Numbered from the stretch's first letter, positions 35,635 to 46,371 are shown. The stretch is DNA of 64,000 nucleotides from Parabacteroides sp. PFB2-10 (GCF_029893085.1 NZ_JARXWI010000001.1:248001-312000), one strand, 5' to 3'. Made by a program: numbers and translations. The notes: a model not told the origin generated them from the sequence alone.

Positions 35635-38586
35635 ATGCCTATTAAATTAATTCAAGTACAGAGAAAGTTAAACGTAGGAAAGAGCACCGTAGTGGAGTTC
35701 CTGCATAAGAAAGGTCATGATATTGAGGACAACCCCAATACCAGGATCAGTGATGAACAATATGCTTTGCTCGTAAAGGAGTTTGGAAAAGATCTGTCGG
35801 AAAGTGAACGTGAAGCACTCTTGACGGAACAGAATACACCGAAAGAGAAACCCCAACCTCCCCGAAAAGAAGAAAAAAGAGAAGAGATAAAGACAGTTGT
35901 TCCGGATGAGTATCGTCCAAAGATTGTCACCAAAGGACATATCGACCTGGAAAAGAAAGCCCAGAAAGAGGAAGTGGTTGAAAAACCGGTGGCGGAAGAA
36001 AAGCCAAAAGCGGTTGTAAAGGAGGAAGAAAAACCGGTTGTTGAGCCGGAAAAGGTTGAAAAAGCTCCTGTTGCTGTTGAAGAGAAAAAAGAGGAAAAGG
36101 AACCAGTTAAGAAGGAACCGGTTGTTCAACCGGAATCTCCTAAGGTGGTTGCCAAGGAAAAGCCTCAAGAGATAAAAACAGAGCCGACCCCCCAAACAAC
36201 CAAGGCAGATGTGCCGACGTCGGGTATGGAAGAGACAACAGAGGCTGCCGAATCGGAAGGAGAAGTCTCAGAGCCTTTCCGTTTGAATACCCCCAAGATC
36301 GAGTCGAATATCAAAGTAAAAGGCCATATTGACCTGACAGCGCTGAACCAATCGACTCGCCCGAAAAAGAAGACAAAAGAAGAACGTCGCAAAGAACGCG
36401 ACGAGAAGCATAAACCGGCGGCAGGCAATCGCCCCGGCGGACAGAATCCTCCCCGCAAAGAGGGGGATGCCAAGCCGGGACAGGCGAAACCCGAGGGTCA
36501 GAAGAAACCGGGTGATGACGCGAATGCTAAAAAGAAACGTACCCGCATTAAGAAAGACCGCGTAGACATCAACAATACGCCGGGTACCAACTCACGCCCC
36601 TCGCGTCCGCATGGCGGCGGTGCGGCTGGTGGCGACAGTCATCATAAATCGCGCGTAAAACGTCCGGTAAAAGCCGAAGTAAGCGAAGAAGATGTACAAA
36701 AGCAGATCAAAGAAACACTTGCCCGCCTGACCAATAAAGGGAATAAGGGTAAGGGTGCCAAATACCGTCGGGATAAACGTGACGCGGCCGTTCGCCGTGA
36801 GCACGAACTGATGGAACAGGAGGAAATGGAAAGCCGCGTAGTGAAGCTGACGGAATTCGTTACGGCAAACGACTTGGCTAACATGATGAATGTGCCGGTG
36901 ACACAGGTTATTGCTACCTGTATGTCGATCGGTATGATGGTGTCTATCAACCAACGCTTAGACGCGGAAACAATCAATATCGTAGCCGATGAGTTCGGAT
37001 TCAAGACCGAATATGTGAGCGCGGAGGTGGTAGAAGCCATTCGGGATGATGAAAATGATAACGAAGAAGACTGGGTGTCACGTCCGCCTATTGTGGCTGT
37101 GATGGGACACGTAGACCATGGTAAGACATCGTTGCTCGACAATATCCGTAATGCTAATGTGATCGCGGGCGAAGCCGGTGGTATCACGCAGCATATCGGG
37201 GCTTACAATGTGAAACTGGCAAGCGGTGGCCGTATCACCTTCTTAGATACACCGGGTCACGAAGCCTTTACGGCGATGCGTGCCCGTGGTGCGAAGGCGA
37301 CCGATATCGCGATCATCATTGTGGCTGCCGACGATAATGTGATGCCTCAAACGGTGGAAGCAATCAATCATGCTTCTGCAGCAGGTGTCCCCATTGTGTT
37401 TGCTATCAATAAAGTGGATAAGCCGAGTGCTAATCCGGAAAAGATAAAAGAGGAACTGGCGAATATGAACTACCTCGTTGAAGAATGGGGTGGTAAATAC
37501 CAGAGCCAGGATATTTCTGCCAAAAAGGGACAAGGCGTTGAAGAGTTGCTTGAAAAGGTATTGCTCGAAGCCGACCTTTTAGACCTGAAGGCCAATCCGA
37601 CCAAGCGTGCTACCGGTTCGATTATCGAATCCTCTTTGGACAAAGGACGTGGATATGTCTCTACCGTACTGGTTGAAAACGGTACGCTGAAGATGGGCGA
37701 TATCGTTTTGGCCGGCACACATTACGGACGTATCAAAGCGATGTTCAACGAGCGTAATCAACGTGTTGAAAAGGCTGGTCCTTCCGAACCGGTATTGATC
37801 CTCGGTCTGAACGGCGCGCCGCAAGCAGGTGACACCTTTAATGTACTGGAAACGGAACAGGAGGCTCGTGAAATCGCTACGCGCCGCGAACAACTGCAAC
37901 GTGAACTGGGACTCCGTACGCAGAAAATGCTTACGTTGGATGATATCGGCCGCCGCATAGCGGTTGGAAGCTTCCAGGAATTGAACGTGATTGTGAAAGG
38001 TGACGTGGACGGTTCTGTTGAAGCGTTGTCGGATTCATTGATCCGTCTCTCGACCGAAGAGATCCAGGTGAATGTGATTCACAAAGCAGTAGGACAGATA
38101 TCTGAATCGGATGTGGTACTGGCTGCCGCTTCCAACGCAATCATTATCGGATTCCAGGTGCGTCCTTCGGTGGCTGCCCGCAGGAATGCCGAGAAAGACG
38201 GCGTGGAGATCCGCTTGTATTCAATCATCTATGATGCTATTGAAGAGGTGAAGAGCGCGATGGAAGGGATGCTTTCTCCGGAAATCAAAGAGGAATTTGC
38301 CGCCAATGTGGAGGTATTGCAGGTGTTCAAGATCACGAAAGTGGGAACGATTGCCGGCTGTATCGTGAAAGAGGGAAAGATCAAGCGGACAAACAAAGTG
38401 CGTCTGATCCGCGATGGTATCGTAGTGCATACCGGAGAACTCGAATCGCTGAAGCGCTTCAAAGACGAAGCGAAAGAGGTGGTATCCGGTCAGGAATGTG
38501 GTTTGAATATCAAGAACTTCAACGATATTCAGGTAGGCGACATTGTGGAAGCATACGAAGAAACAGAAATCAAAAAAACACTATAA
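35635..38586 (+). CDS. infB: Translation initiation factor IF-2
   Basis: 983 aa. GTPase that places initiator tRNA on the 30S subunit. An IF2 N-terminal domain (about 1-50), a long Lys/Glu/Pro-rich disordered linker (about 55-370), a second IF2 N-terminal-like motif ([18 protein letters not shown]), then the G domain with [20 protein letters not shown] and NKVDKP, domain II, and C-terminal domains ending in EETEIKKTL. The extended linker accounts for the large size and is typical of this phylum. Confidence 0.97.
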   Translation: MPIKLIQVQRKLNVGKSTVVEFLHKKGHDIEDNPNTRISDEQYALLVKEFGKDLSESEREALLTEQNTPKEKPQPPRKEEKREEIKTVVPDEYRPKIVTKGHIDLEKKAQKEEVVEKPVAEEKPKAVVKEEEKPVVEPEKVEKAPVAVEEKKEEKEPVKKEPVVQPESPKVVAKEKPQEIKTEPTPQTTKADVPTSGMEETTEAAESEGEVSEPFRLNTPKIESNIKVKGHIDLTALNQSTRPKKKTKEERRKERDEKHKPAAGNRPGGQNPPRKEGDAKPGQAKPEGQKKPGDDANAKKKRTRIKKDRVDINNTPGTNSRPSRPHGGGAAGGDSHHKSRVKRPVKAEVSEEDVQKQIKETLARLTNKGNKGKGAKYRRDKRDAAVRREHELMEQEEMESRVVKLTEFVTANDLANMMNVPVTQVIATCMSIGMMVSINQRLDAETINIVADEFGFKTEYVSAEVVEAIRDDENDNEEDWVSRPPIVAVMGHVDHGKTSLLDNIRNANVIAGEAGGITQHIGAYNVKLASGGRITFLDTPGHEAFTAMRARGAKATDIAIIIVAADDNVMPQTVEAINHASAAGVPIVFAINKVDKPSANPEKIKEELANMNYLVEEWGGKYQSQDISAKKGQGVEELLEKVLLEADLLDLKANPTKRATGSIIESSLDKGRGYVSTVLVENGTLKMGDIVLAGTHYGRIKAMFNERNQRVEKAGPSEPVLILGLNGAPQAGDTFNVLETEQEAREIATRREQLQRELGLRTQKMLTLDDIGRRIAVGSFQELNVIVKGDVDGSVEALSDSLIRLSTEEIQVNVIHKAVGQISESDVVLAAASNAIIIGFQVRPSVAARRNAEKDGVEIRLYSIIYDAIEEVKSAMEGMLSPEIKEEFAANVEVLQVFKITKVGTIAGCIVKEGKIKRTNKVRLIRDGIVVHTGELESLKRFKDEAKEVVSGQECGLNIKNFNDIQVGDIVEAYEETEIKKTL

Positions 38587-38589
38587 GAG

Positions 38590-39081
38590 ATGAACTGGTT
38601 AGACATTGTCATTCTATGTCTGGCAGGAGTAGGAATTGTGAAAGGCCTGTTTGATGGAATCATCAAACAGGTTGTTTCGCTTATAGCCTTGGTGGCCGGT
38701 ATCTTTTTCTGCGGGAAGGCAGCCCAGTGGCTACGCGGATACATTATAGACCTGGATTGGTTTCCTCCGGAAGGGGTTTCCATTATCAGCTATGTGTTGG
38801 GTTTCTTCCTGATCGTAGGGATCGTTTTGCTGGCCGGGGAGATTGTCAACCGGGTGGTAGGGGTAACCCCTTTAAGTATAATCAATCATTTGTTGGGAGG
38901 CGTGTTCGGTCTATTGGTGATGATTCTTTTCATCAGCCTCTTCTTTAATTTGCTCGAAGCGATCGACAGCGGTTCGGTACTGATCCGTATGCAAACCAAG
39001 CTGGATTCCCGTTTTTATTATACGATCAAAGAGATACTGCCAACCATTTTCCCCTCCAATTTGTTTTATGTAGGACAATAA
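38590..39081 (+). CDS. CvpA family membrane protein
   Basis: 163 aa with four predicted membrane helices (about 4-24, 28-47, 62-85, 100-122) and the family opening [23 protein letters not shown]. CvpA was first linked to colicin V production and is now tied to envelope stress; its mechanism is unsettled. It starts 3 nt after infB and precedes the Suf genes, so it belongs to the same run. Confidence 0.85.
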   Translation: MNWLDIVILCLAGVGIVKGLFDGIIKQVVSLIALVAGIFFCGKAAQWLRGYIIDLDWFPPEGVSIISYVLGFFLIVGIVLLAGEIVNRVVGVTPLSIINHLLGGVFGLLVMILFISLFFNLLEAIDSGSVLIRMQTKLDSRFYYTIKEILPTIFPSNLFYVGQ

Positions 39082-39112
39082 ACTTTACTGGTTCTCATTA
39101 GATCATTCATTT

Positions 39113-40558
39113 ATGCAAGACTCAAATGCCATTATAAACGAGGTAACAAACAGTGATTATAAATACGGTTTTGTTACCGACATCGATACGGAACTGATCC
39201 ATCGCGGATTGAATGAACAAACGGTTCGTATCATTTCTGCCAAAAAAGAGGAACCGGCATGGTTGCTCGAGTTCCGCCTGAAGGCTTTTCGCCATTGGCA
39301 GACCCTGGAGATGCCCGACTGGGCGCATCTGAATATTCCTCCGATCGACTACCAGGATATCATCTATTACGCGGCTCCCAAACAGAAAGAAGGGCCGAAA
39401 AGTTGGGATGATGTCGATCCCGAACTGGTCAAAACATTCGATAAACTCGGTATTCCCCTGCACGAACGCGCCCAATTGGCCGGTATGGCGGTCGATGCCG
39501 TGATGGATAGTGTATCGGTGAAGACCACCTTTAAGGAGGTGTTAGCCGAAAAAGGTATTATTTTCTGTTCGTTCAGTGAGGCAGTACGCAACTACCCTGA
39601 TTTGGTAAAGCAGTACCTGGGCACGGTAGTCAGTTACCGTGATAATTATTTTGCCGCCTTAAACTCGGCGGTATTCTCGGATGGTTCGTTTGTCTATATA
39701 CCGAAAGGCGTGCGCAGTCCCATGGAGCTGAGCACCTATTTCCGTATCAATGCCGCCAATACGGGACAGTTTGAACGCACCCTGATCGTGGCCGACGACG
39801 AATCCTACGTGAGTTACCTGGAAGGCTGTACGGCTCCGATGCGCGATGAGAACCAATTGCACGCAGCTATTGTGGAGATTATCGCCCTGGAACGTGCCGA
39901 AGTGAAATACTCCACCGTGCAGAACTGGTATCCCGGTGATAAAGACGGCAAAGGAGGGATTTATAATTTCGTAACCAAACGGGGTATCTGCAAAGGAGAA
40001 GGCAGCAAGATCTCCTGGACACAGGTGGAGACTGGCTCTGCCATCACCTGGAAATACCCAAGCTGTATACTGGCCGGTGATAACTCGGTAGGTGAATTTT
40101 ATTCCGTTGCCGTGACCAACAATCACCAGCAGGCCGATACGGGAACGAAGATGATCCATCTGGGGAAAAATACCAAAAGCCGGATCGTATCCAAAGGGAT
40201 CTCCGCCGGATTCAGTCAGAACAGCTACCGGGGCTTGGTGAAAGTATCGCCCAAAGCGATCAATGCCCGAAATCATAGCCAGTGCGATAGCCTGCTTCTC
40301 AGCTCCACTTGCGGTGCGCATACCTATCCATACGTTGATATTCAGAACGAAACAGCCGTTGTCGAGCATGAAGCAACGACCAGCAAGATCAGCGAAGACC
40401 AGCTATTCTATTGCCAGCAGCGGGGCATCGGCGTGGAAGAGGCGGTAGGACTCATCGTAAACGGCTATGCCAAGGAGGTGATGAACAAGCTGCCGATGGA
40501 GTTTGCCGTCGAAGCACAAAAACTACTTACGATCTCGTTGGAGGGAAGCGTTGGATAA
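39113..40558 (+). CDS. sufB: Fe-S cluster assembly scaffold SufB
   Basis: 481 aa. Part of the SufBCD complex that builds [4Fe-4S] clusters. Family segments: [68 protein letters not shown], and a C-terminal [19 protein letters not shown] with the conserved Cys in NHSQCDSLL. It is first of a sufBCD set. No sufS, sufE or sufU is in the window. Confidence 0.96.
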   Translation: MQDSNAIINEVTNSDYKYGFVTDIDTELIHRGLNEQTVRIISAKKEEPAWLLEFRLKAFRHWQTLEMPDWAHLNIPPIDYQDIIYYAAPKQKEGPKSWDDVDPELVKTFDKLGIPLHERAQLAGMAVDAVMDSVSVKTTFKEVLAEKGIIFCSFSEAVRNYPDLVKQYLGTVVSYRDNYFAALNSAVFSDGSFVYIPKGVRSPMELSTYFRINAANTGQFERTLIVADDESYVSYLEGCTAPMRDENQLHAAIVEIIALERAEVKYSTVQNWYPGDKDGKGGIYNFVTKRGICKGEGSKISWTQVETGSAITWKYPSCILAGDNSVGEFYSVAVTNNHQQADTGTKMIHLGKNTKSRIVSKGISAGFSQNSYRGLVKVSPKAINARNHSQCDSLLLSSTCGAHTYPYVDIQNETAVVEHEATTSKISEDQLFYCQQRGIGVEEAVGLIVNGYAKEVMNKLPMEFAVEAQKLLTISLEGSVG

Positions 40559-40570
40559 GATTATGAAGAA

Positions 40571-40667
40571 GAATTATGAATTATGAATTATGAATTATGA
40601 AGAGCTCCCTACACGCTGGGAAATAATCTCTTTGTCATTCATAATTCCTCATTCATAATTCATAATT
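40571..40667. repeat. AT-rich intergenic hairpin between sufB and sufC
   Basis: Left arm 40571-40604 is GAATTATGAATTATG repeats; right arm 40635-40667 carries the complementary TTCATAATTCATAATT. About 30 nt of loop sits between. It is the only sizeable gap (119 nt) in the Suf unit. Confidence 0.75.
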
Positions 40668-40677
40668 AAATAAAGCT

Positions 40678-41427
40678 ATGTTATTAGAAATTAAAAACTT
40701 ACATGCCGAAATAAACGGTAAAGAGATATTAAAAGGCATTGATCTGACGGTGAATGCCGGTGAGGTGCATGCGATCATGGGGCCGAATGGTTCCGGAAAG
40801 AGCACCCTGAGCAGCGTATTGGTCGGGAATCCTATGTTTGACGTGACGGAAGGCTCCGTTCGTTTTGGTGGGAAAGACCTGTTGGAACTGGAACCCGAAG
40901 ACCGCAGTCGCGAAGGGATATTCCTTAGTTTCCAATATCCGGTGGAGATACCGGGCGTCAGTATGGTGAACTTTATGCGTGCTGCCCTGAACGAACATCG
41001 CAAATACAAAGGGTTGGATCCTATCTCTGCCTCCGACTTCCTGAAGCTGATGCGCGAGAAACGGGCGATTGTCGAGCTCGACAACAAATTGGCCAGCCGC
41101 TCGGTAAACGAAGGATTCTCCGGCGGAGAGAAAAAGCGTAACGAGATATTCCAGATGGCTATGCTGGAACCGAAACTGGCCATCCTCGACGAAACAGATA
41201 GCGGATTGGATATCGACGCCCTGCGCGTTGTTGCCAATGGGGTCAATCAGTTGCGCACACCGGAGAATGCCGCCATCGTCATCACCCACTATCAACGCTT
41301 GCTCGATTATATCAAGCCAGACTTCGTGCATGTATTATACAAAGGACGAATCGTCAAAAGCGGTGGCCCGGAACTGGCCCTTGAATTGGAAACCAAAGGC
41401 TATGACTGGCTGAAAGAAAACGAATAA
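40678..41427 (+). CDS. sufC: Fe-S cluster assembly ATPase SufC
   Basis: 249 aa ABC-type ATPase of the SufBCD complex. Walker A GPNGSGKST (about 36-44), the ABC signature in the Suf form GFSGGEKKRNEI, Walker B LAILDETDSGLDID and the H-loop ITHYQRLLDYI are all intact. SufD follows by 6 nt. Confidence 0.97.
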   Translation: MLLEIKNLHAEINGKEILKGIDLTVNAGEVHAIMGPNGSGKSTLSSVLVGNPMFDVTEGSVRFGGKDLLELEPEDRSREGIFLSFQYPVEIPGVSMVNFMRAALNEHRKYKGLDPISASDFLKLMREKRAIVELDNKLASRSVNEGFSGGEKKRNEIFQMAMLEPKLAILDETDSGLDIDALRVVANGVNQLRTPENAAIVITHYQRLLDYIKPDFVHVLYKGRIVKSGGPELALELETKGYDWLKENE

Positions 41428-41433
41428 ATAATT

Positions 41434-42777
41434 ATGAACGCTGAACAACAATATATAGAACTATTTGCCCGGTACGAAGATATGGTTTGCCGGCATAGTA
41501 CGCCGGTGATGAATGCGCTCCGGGCAGAGGCGTTGGCTGATTTTACCCGGTTGGGATTCCCGAAATATAAATCGGAGGACTACCAACATACTGATGTGGC
41601 CGCATCGTTTGCTCCCGACTATGGTATCAATATCAACCGGGTCAAGATACCGGTGAATCCCTACGATGTGTTCCGTTGCGACGTGCCCAACCTGAGCACC
41701 GCCCTCTACTTCATCGTCAACGATTCCTATTACGAGAAAGAACAACCCAAAGGTATATTCCCCGAAGGGGTCTATATCGGTGGACTGAAAGCCTTCACCG
41801 AGCTACATCCGGAGCTGGCTGCCCGCTATTATGGCAAGGCGGCTTCAAGCAGTCAGGACGGTCTGATCGCCCTGAATACCATGCTGACACAGGATGGTTT
41901 CGTGGTCTATGTGCCCAAAAACGTCGTTGTTGAGAAGCCGATCCAATTGGTGAATATTTTCCGTAGCGATGTCGATACGATGGCCAACCGGCGTGTATTG
42001 GTGATTCTCGAAGAGTATGCCGAAGCCAAACTATTGGTGTGCGACCATAGCATCGACGATGTGAAGTTCCTCTCTACGGAGGTGATCGAGATATTCGCGG
42101 CCGAAGGGGCTGTGTTTGATTATTATGACCTGGAAGAAAGCAGCGAGTCGACCACCCGGTTCACCTCCCTGCACGTGAAGCAGGCTGCCCATTCCAACGT
42201 ATTGGTGAATGGCATCACCCTGTATAACGGATTGAGCCGCAATAATTACTACATCGATCTTAATGGCGAACAGGCGGAGACCACCCTTTGTGGCATGTCG
42301 ATCCTCGACAAAGAGCAGCAGGTCGATATGTATAGCCATATCACCCATGCCGTTCCGCATTGCACCAGCAAGGAACTGGTTAAGAATGTGCTCGACGACC
42401 GTTCGCAGGCCGCCTTCAGCGGCCGTATCTTAGTGAAGCAGGAGGCGCAGAAGACCCAGGCGTATCAGACCAACCGCAACCTGGCGTTGACCCGCGAGGC
42501 GCGTATCTTCAGCAAGCCGCAACTGGAAATCTATGCCGACGATGTGAAATGTTCGCATGGCATGACCACCGGCCAGCTCGATGAAAACGCCCTTTTCTAT
42601 ATGCGGAGCCGCGGTATTCCCGAAGCGGAAGCGCGCATGTTATTGAGCTTAGCCTTCACCGACGATGTGATAGAAAACGTGCGCCTCGATATCCTCAAGG
42701 ATCGTCTCCACAAACTGGTAGAGAAACGTTTCCGTGGCGAACTGGCCAAATGTGCCGGTTGTAGGATTTGTAATTAA
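41434..42777 (+). CDS. sufD: Fe-S cluster assembly protein SufD
   Basis: 447 aa. Pairs with SufB; same right-handed beta-helix fold, recognised by LVNGITLYNGLSRNNYYIDLNG, the segment SAFSGRILVKQEAQKTQAYQTNRNL in shortened form, and DDVKCSHGMTTGQLDENALFYMRSRGI. Its stop codon ends 4 nt before the stop codon of the convergent amylase gene, so there is no room for a normal terminator between them. Confidence 0.95.
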   Translation: MNAEQQYIELFARYEDMVCRHSTPVMNALRAEALADFTRLGFPKYKSEDYQHTDVAASFAPDYGININRVKIPVNPYDVFRCDVPNLSTALYFIVNDSYYEKEQPKGIFPEGVYIGGLKAFTELHPELAARYYGKAASSSQDGLIALNTMLTQDGFVVYVPKNVVVEKPIQLVNIFRSDVDTMANRRVLVILEEYAEAKLLVCDHSIDDVKFLSTEVIEIFAAEGAVFDYYDLEESSESTTRFTSLHVKQAAHSNVLVNGITLYNGLSRNNYYIDLNGEQAETTLCGMSILDKEQQVDMYSHITHAVPHCTSKELVKNVLDDRSQAAFSGRILVKQEAQKTQAYQTNRNLALTREARIFSKPQLEIYADDVKCSHGMTTGQLDENALFYMRSRGIPEAEARMLLSLAFTDDVIENVRLDILKDRLHKLVEKRFRGELAKCAGCRICN

Positions 42778-42781
42778 CCCA

Positions 42782-44620
42782 TTACATCTCAATAATCAAA
42801 CTTTCTTTTGGTTCCAGGGTAAGGGTTTCTTTCAGGGCGATGGTGCGTCCTGAAAGGATTTCTTTGCCGCTTTCTTTTCCGTGTAATACCTCCGCGTAGC
42901 GGGCAAGGGGCAGATCTACCTTATTATTGGTGCCGTTCAATACCACCAAAACACTTTTTCCGTCCAGACTGCGTTCGTACACGTAGACACCCTGATTCAC
43001 CTGGAAATGCTTCATCTTGCCTTTGGCAATCACCTCATTGCCTTTGCGCCAGGTCAATACTTTCTGAAGGAAATCCCAGGCTTCGTTCTGAATAGCAGTG
43101 CGTCCGGATGGTTCAAACTGATTAACCGCATCGCCCGGCCAGCCGCCCGGCACATCCCGGCGGACATTCCCGTCGCTACCGTTTTTCTTTCCGTTCATCA
43201 ATAATTCCTGTCCATAATAAAGTTGCGGCATGCCCGGAATGGTCAACAGGAAAATATGCGACTGCTTAAATGCCTTCAGATCCTTCGGCATCTCGGGCAG
43301 GAAGCGCTCGGTGTCATGGTTTTCAAAGAAGCGCAACACATTATTGATATCAGCGTAGACATAATCGTAACACATATGTTCGTAGATCGCGCTCAGGCCA
43401 GTGCCCCAGCCGGTCTCTTCGTGGAAACAGTTGCTGGCAATAGCCGTCAGCCGGAAATCCATCACCGACTTCAACTCCGTATCGCGTCCGAAATTCAATT
43501 TGCTTCCCGTTTGCCAATAGGCCGAACCGATCGTGTAGTTCATCCAGGCCTCCCCAACCACATTGTATTGCGGATACTCCGCCATCACCTCCCGGCACCA
43601 GTCGGTCATCATATCCAGGTCGGCATAGGGGTAGGTATCCTGACGAATACCGTCTACGCGGGCGTATTCGATCCACCAGATAGAGTTTTGAGTCAGGTAT
43701 TTAGCTACATGCGGATTCTTTTGATTCAGGTCGGGCATGGTCGGCACGAACCATCCGTCGAGCATTTTCTTCCGGTCGAAGTCCGATGCGTAGGGATCGA
43801 AATAGACCTCTTTCGCATGGTTGGTTTCCATATATTCATCGAGGTTGTTGAACCAGTCGCGGCTCGGCACATCCTCCATCCAGGGATGATTGCTGCCGCA
43901 GTGGTTGAAGATCATATCCATCACCACGCGTATGCCCCGCTGGTGGCATTGGTCGATCAGGCGCGCATAGTCCTCATTCGTGCCAAAACGGCGATCGACC
44001 TGATAATAATCGGTCGTTGCATACCCATGATACGAACCGCCCTCCATATCGTTTTCGAGCACCGGATTGAGCCAGATAGCCGTTACGCCCAGGTCTTCAA
44101 TATAGTCGAGATGCTGCTCGATACCAGCCAGGTCGCCGCCATGACGCGCGTTCGGGTCGTTGCGATCCACCTGGTAGGGCTGTTTCATCGGGATTTGGTC
44201 GTTCGTCGGGTCGCCGTTGGCAAAACGGTCGGGCATGATCAGGTAGAGCACATCCGAAGAATCGAACCCGCCGATATCTGCCGTACTCTCTTTCCGCTCT
44301 TTCAGTTCATAGGTATGTTTTATTTTTTTCTTCCCGTTAGTGAACGTAATAGGGAAACTTCCAGCTGCGGCATCCGCAATATCGAGGTATAACAATAGGT
44401 AATTCGGGCTCTCCAGAGCGACCGCACTTTTGATCCGTACACCCGGCCAATCCACCGAGGCACGATATGAACCGATGTCCTTTCCATAAACCATCAACTG
44501 CAGTTCACTGTTTTTCATTCCGCTCCACCAGAAGGCAGGCTCCATCTTCAGGTTCTGGGCAAACATCCCGCAAATCAGTAAAAAGGATAAAAGAAACGAG
44601 AGGTTTAGTTTTCTTCGCAT
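42782..44620 (-). CDS. Exported alpha-amylase family GH13 (SusA-like neopullulanase)
   Basis: 612 aa. A signal peptide (cleaved near AQN) implies a periplasmic enzyme. An N-terminal beta-domain (about 25-115) precedes the GH13 barrel: region I DMIFNHCG, region II DGIRQDTYPY (nucleophile Asp), region III VVGEAWMN (acid Glu), region IV FFENHDTERF. A small C-terminal beta domain ends the protein. It should cut alpha-1,4 (and possibly alpha-1,6) glucans to shorter sugars, as SusA does. The rest of the Sus system is not beside it. Confidence 0.92.
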   Translation of the reverse strand: MRRKLNLSFLLSFLLICGMFAQNLKMEPAFWWSGMKNSELQLMVYGKDIGSYRASVDWPGVRIKSAVALESPNYLLLYLDIADAAAGSFPITFTNGKKKIKHTYELKERKESTADIGGFDSSDVLYLIMPDRFANGDPTNDQIPMKQPYQVDRNDPNARHGGDLAGIEQHLDYIEDLGVTAIWLNPVLENDMEGGSYHGYATTDYYQVDRRFGTNEDYARLIDQCHQRGIRVVMDMIFNHCGSNHPWMEDVPSRDWFNNLDEYMETNHAKEVYFDPYASDFDRKKMLDGWFVPTMPDLNQKNPHVAKYLTQNSIWWIEYARVDGIRQDTYPYADLDMMTDWCREVMAEYPQYNVVGEAWMNYTIGSAYWQTGSKLNFGRDTELKSVMDFRLTAIASNCFHEETGWGTGLSAIYEHMCYDYVYADINNVLRFFENHDTERFLPEMPKDLKAFKQSHIFLLTIPGMPQLYYGQELLMNGKKNGSDGNVRRDVPGGWPGDAVNQFEPSGRTAIQNEAWDFLQKVLTWRKGNEVIAKGKMKHFQVNQGVYVYERSLDGKSVLVVLNGTNNKVDLPLARYAEVLHGKESGKEILSGRTIALKETLTLEPKESLIIEM

Positions 44621-44653
44621 GATATTCTTGTTTTATGGTTATCGTTATCTTTA

Positions 44654-44661
44654 CAAAGATA
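44654..44661 (-). promoter_or_regulatory. Amylase promoter, -7 element
   Basis: Minus strand TATCTTTG, 34 nt upstream of the amylase ATG at 44620. Confidence 0.6.
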
Positions 44662-44751
44662 GAGGTTCTGCTCTTAAAATACATCTTCGCCCGCTTATGA
44701 ACTGCCTGAAATAGAGGCGCAATCGTTTGCAATTTTTGTAGAGTAGTGGAA

Positions 44752-44853
44752 GAATTCTATCGTCGATGCGCCTCGACAGTACTGTCCATGCCCTTCGACA
44801 GTACTGTCCATGCGCTTCGACAGTTCTGTCCATGGGCATCGACGATAGAATTC
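44752..44853. repeat. Three 22-nt tandem repeats inside 17-bp perfect inverted arms (element A)
   Basis: Arms GAATTCTATCGTCGATG (44752-44768) and its exact complement (44837-44853). Between them sit three consecutive 22-nt units (44771-44792, 44793-44814, 44815-44836), each TCGACAGTACTGTCCATG with small changes. The core GACAGTACTGTC is itself a 12-bp palindrome, degraded in unit 3. The unit length is not a multiple of three, so it is not coding. It lies between the vanX-like 3' end and the amylase promoter. Confidence 0.85.
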
Positions 44854-44884
44854 TCCCGGAATAATGGTTGTAAAATAGGGGAAT

Positions 44885-45550
44885 TTACTCGATTGGCATA
44901 TAGTGTTCCCGGGCGTATGGACGGGAACAGGCGTTGAAATGCCACCATTCGTAGCGGATAGAGGTGAAGCCGGCCTGATGCATGACCGAACGAAGCAGCT
45001 GGCGGTTTTGGGCTTCCTCCCGGGTGATGAGGCCTTCATCGACCAGGGTTTCTTCGTCATCGGTATGAGCCTCCCGCCCAAAATGATCGATAGCCGTTCC
45101 CATGGGTAAGGGGTTGCCTTCTTGGTCGATCAGGGAAACGTCTACTGCCATACCATAATTATGAAGACCTCCTCCGTTGGCCGGGTTGGCTACGTAGTTG
45201 GTTTTGTCCGTCCCCCTGACCAATGCCCACATCCTGCGCTGAACAGACATGGGGCGCGCCGCGTCATAGACGATCAGCCTGTATTGCGGAGCGATTTGGC
45301 GGAGCTTTTCTTGCGCTTTGAGTAGTTTGGCAGCGGCATCGGGATGCAGCCAGGCTTTGGTGATGCCTTCATACACCGCTTCTCCCATAAAGTTATCGGA
45401 GCCAGCATAGATCAGCTCGACCCGGATGGTTGAGTCCAATGCAGCAATGTCTATCAAGCCTTTTTCAGCTAACAGACTGTCCCCTTTTTGTGCCGACAAT
45501 GGCGAGGATAGGAACAGGGAAAGAATCGTTAAGAGAAGAGCGGAGCGCAT
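44885..45550 (-). CDS. D-alanyl-D-alanine dipeptidase (VanX/DdpX family)
   Basis: 221 aa with a signal peptide (cleaved near SAQK), so periplasmic. Zinc-peptidase motifs: SVQRRMWAL (basic site), LHNYGMAVDVSLID (His and Asp ligands, about 138-151) and EWWHFN (catalytic Glu and His ligand, about 205). It should split D-Ala-D-Ala during peptidoglycan turnover. A resistance role is unlikely without vanH, vanA or vanRS. Its ATG overlaps the murI stop (TGATG), which suggests coupled translation. Confidence 0.92.
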   Translation of the reverse strand: MRSALLLTILSLFLSSPLSAQKGDSLLAEKGLIDIAALDSTIRVELIYAGSDNFMGEAVYEGITKAWLHPDAAAKLLKAQEKLRQIAPQYRLIVYDAARPMSVQRRMWALVRGTDKTNYVANPANGGGLHNYGMAVDVSLIDQEGNPLPMGTAIDHFGREAHTDDEETLVDEGLITREEAQNRQLLRSVMHQAGFTSIRYEWWHFNACSRPYAREHYMPIE

Positions 45551-46371
45551 CAGTCGATGGCTATTTGTTCGACATGCACGCAGTCGCTTAAGAAGAGAGA
45601 GGCGGCTTCCGAGAATTTCTCTGCCGATTCGGTGGTCAGGAAACGGCTATGGCCGCCTTTTGCGAGGCGTGTTCCCATCTCCGGATGGCGGTTGAGGTAG
45701 TCGGCCAGGCTCTCGGCTACGTATTCTCCCTGCGAAAGCAGAGCCACTCCGGCAGGAAGGTAAGAGCGGATCTTATCGATCAACAGCGGATAATGGGTAC
45801 ATCCCAGGATCAAGGTATCGATCTCGGGGTCTTTTTCCAGGATATGGTCGATGTGTTTCTTGACGAAATAGTCGGCACCCGGACTATTGAATTCGTTATT
45901 TTCTACCAGAGGAACCCACATGGGGCAGGCCTCACCCGTCACCGTCAGGTCGGGAGAAAGCTTATTGATTTCGAGTGTGTACGATTGGGAAGAGATGGTG
46001 CCTGTTGTGCCGAGGACGCCTACGTGGCGGCTTTTAGTCAGGGAGGCGACGACTTCGACCGTAGGGCGGATAACACCTAATACGCGTCGATCCGGATAGA
46101 GCTCCGGCAGATCTTTTTGTTGTATGCTGCGCAATGCTTTGGCGGACGCCGTATTGCAAGCCAGAATGATCAGGGGACAGCCCTCTTCAAAGAGGCGCAT
46201 GACCGCCTGACGGGTGAAATGGTAAACCACTTCAAACGAACGTACCCCATAAGGGGTACGCGCATTATCTCCTAAATAAACATAGTTATATGCCGGAAGC
46301 CTGTTGCGGATCTTATCGAAGATCGTAAGTCCGCCGTAGCCTGAATCAAAAATACCAATAGGCCCTTTCAT
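45550..46371 (-). CDS. murI: Glutamate racemase
   Basis: 273 aa. Makes D-glutamate for peptidoglycan. Motifs: GIFDSGYGGLTI (N-terminal), CNTASAKAL (first catalytic Cys) and LGCTHYPLL (second catalytic Cys), with DNARTPYG between. It sits 20 nt after the OmpH-like gene and overlaps the dipeptidase gene, joining D-amino-acid supply and recycling. Confidence 0.96.
   Translation of the reverse strand: MKGPIGIFDSGYGGLTIFDKIRNRLPAYNYVYLGDNARTPYGVRSFEVVYHFTRQAVMRLFEEGCPLIILACNTASAKALRSIQQKDLPELYPDRRVLGVIRPTVEVVASLTKSRHVGVLGTTGTISSQSYTLEINKLSPDLTVTGEACPMWVPLVENNEFNSPGADYFVKKHIDHILEKDPEIDTLILGCTHYPLLIDKIRSYLPAGVALLSQGEYVAESLADYLNRHPEMGTRLAKGGHSRFLTTESAEKFSEAASLFLSDCVHVEQIAID

Noticed and set aside
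43223-44392. 389-codon frame antisense to the amylase gene
   Set aside because: Shadow of a well-supported GH13 gene; no family motifs, and composition follows the opposite strand.
42782-44620. Amylase gene as part of a starch utilisation (Sus) cluster
   Set aside because: No SusB-SusG or regulator nearby; neighbours are sufD and a dipeptidase gene.
44885-45550. VanX-like gene as vancomycin resistance
   Set aside because: No vanH, ligase or vanRS; context is murI and envelope genes, which fits wall recycling.
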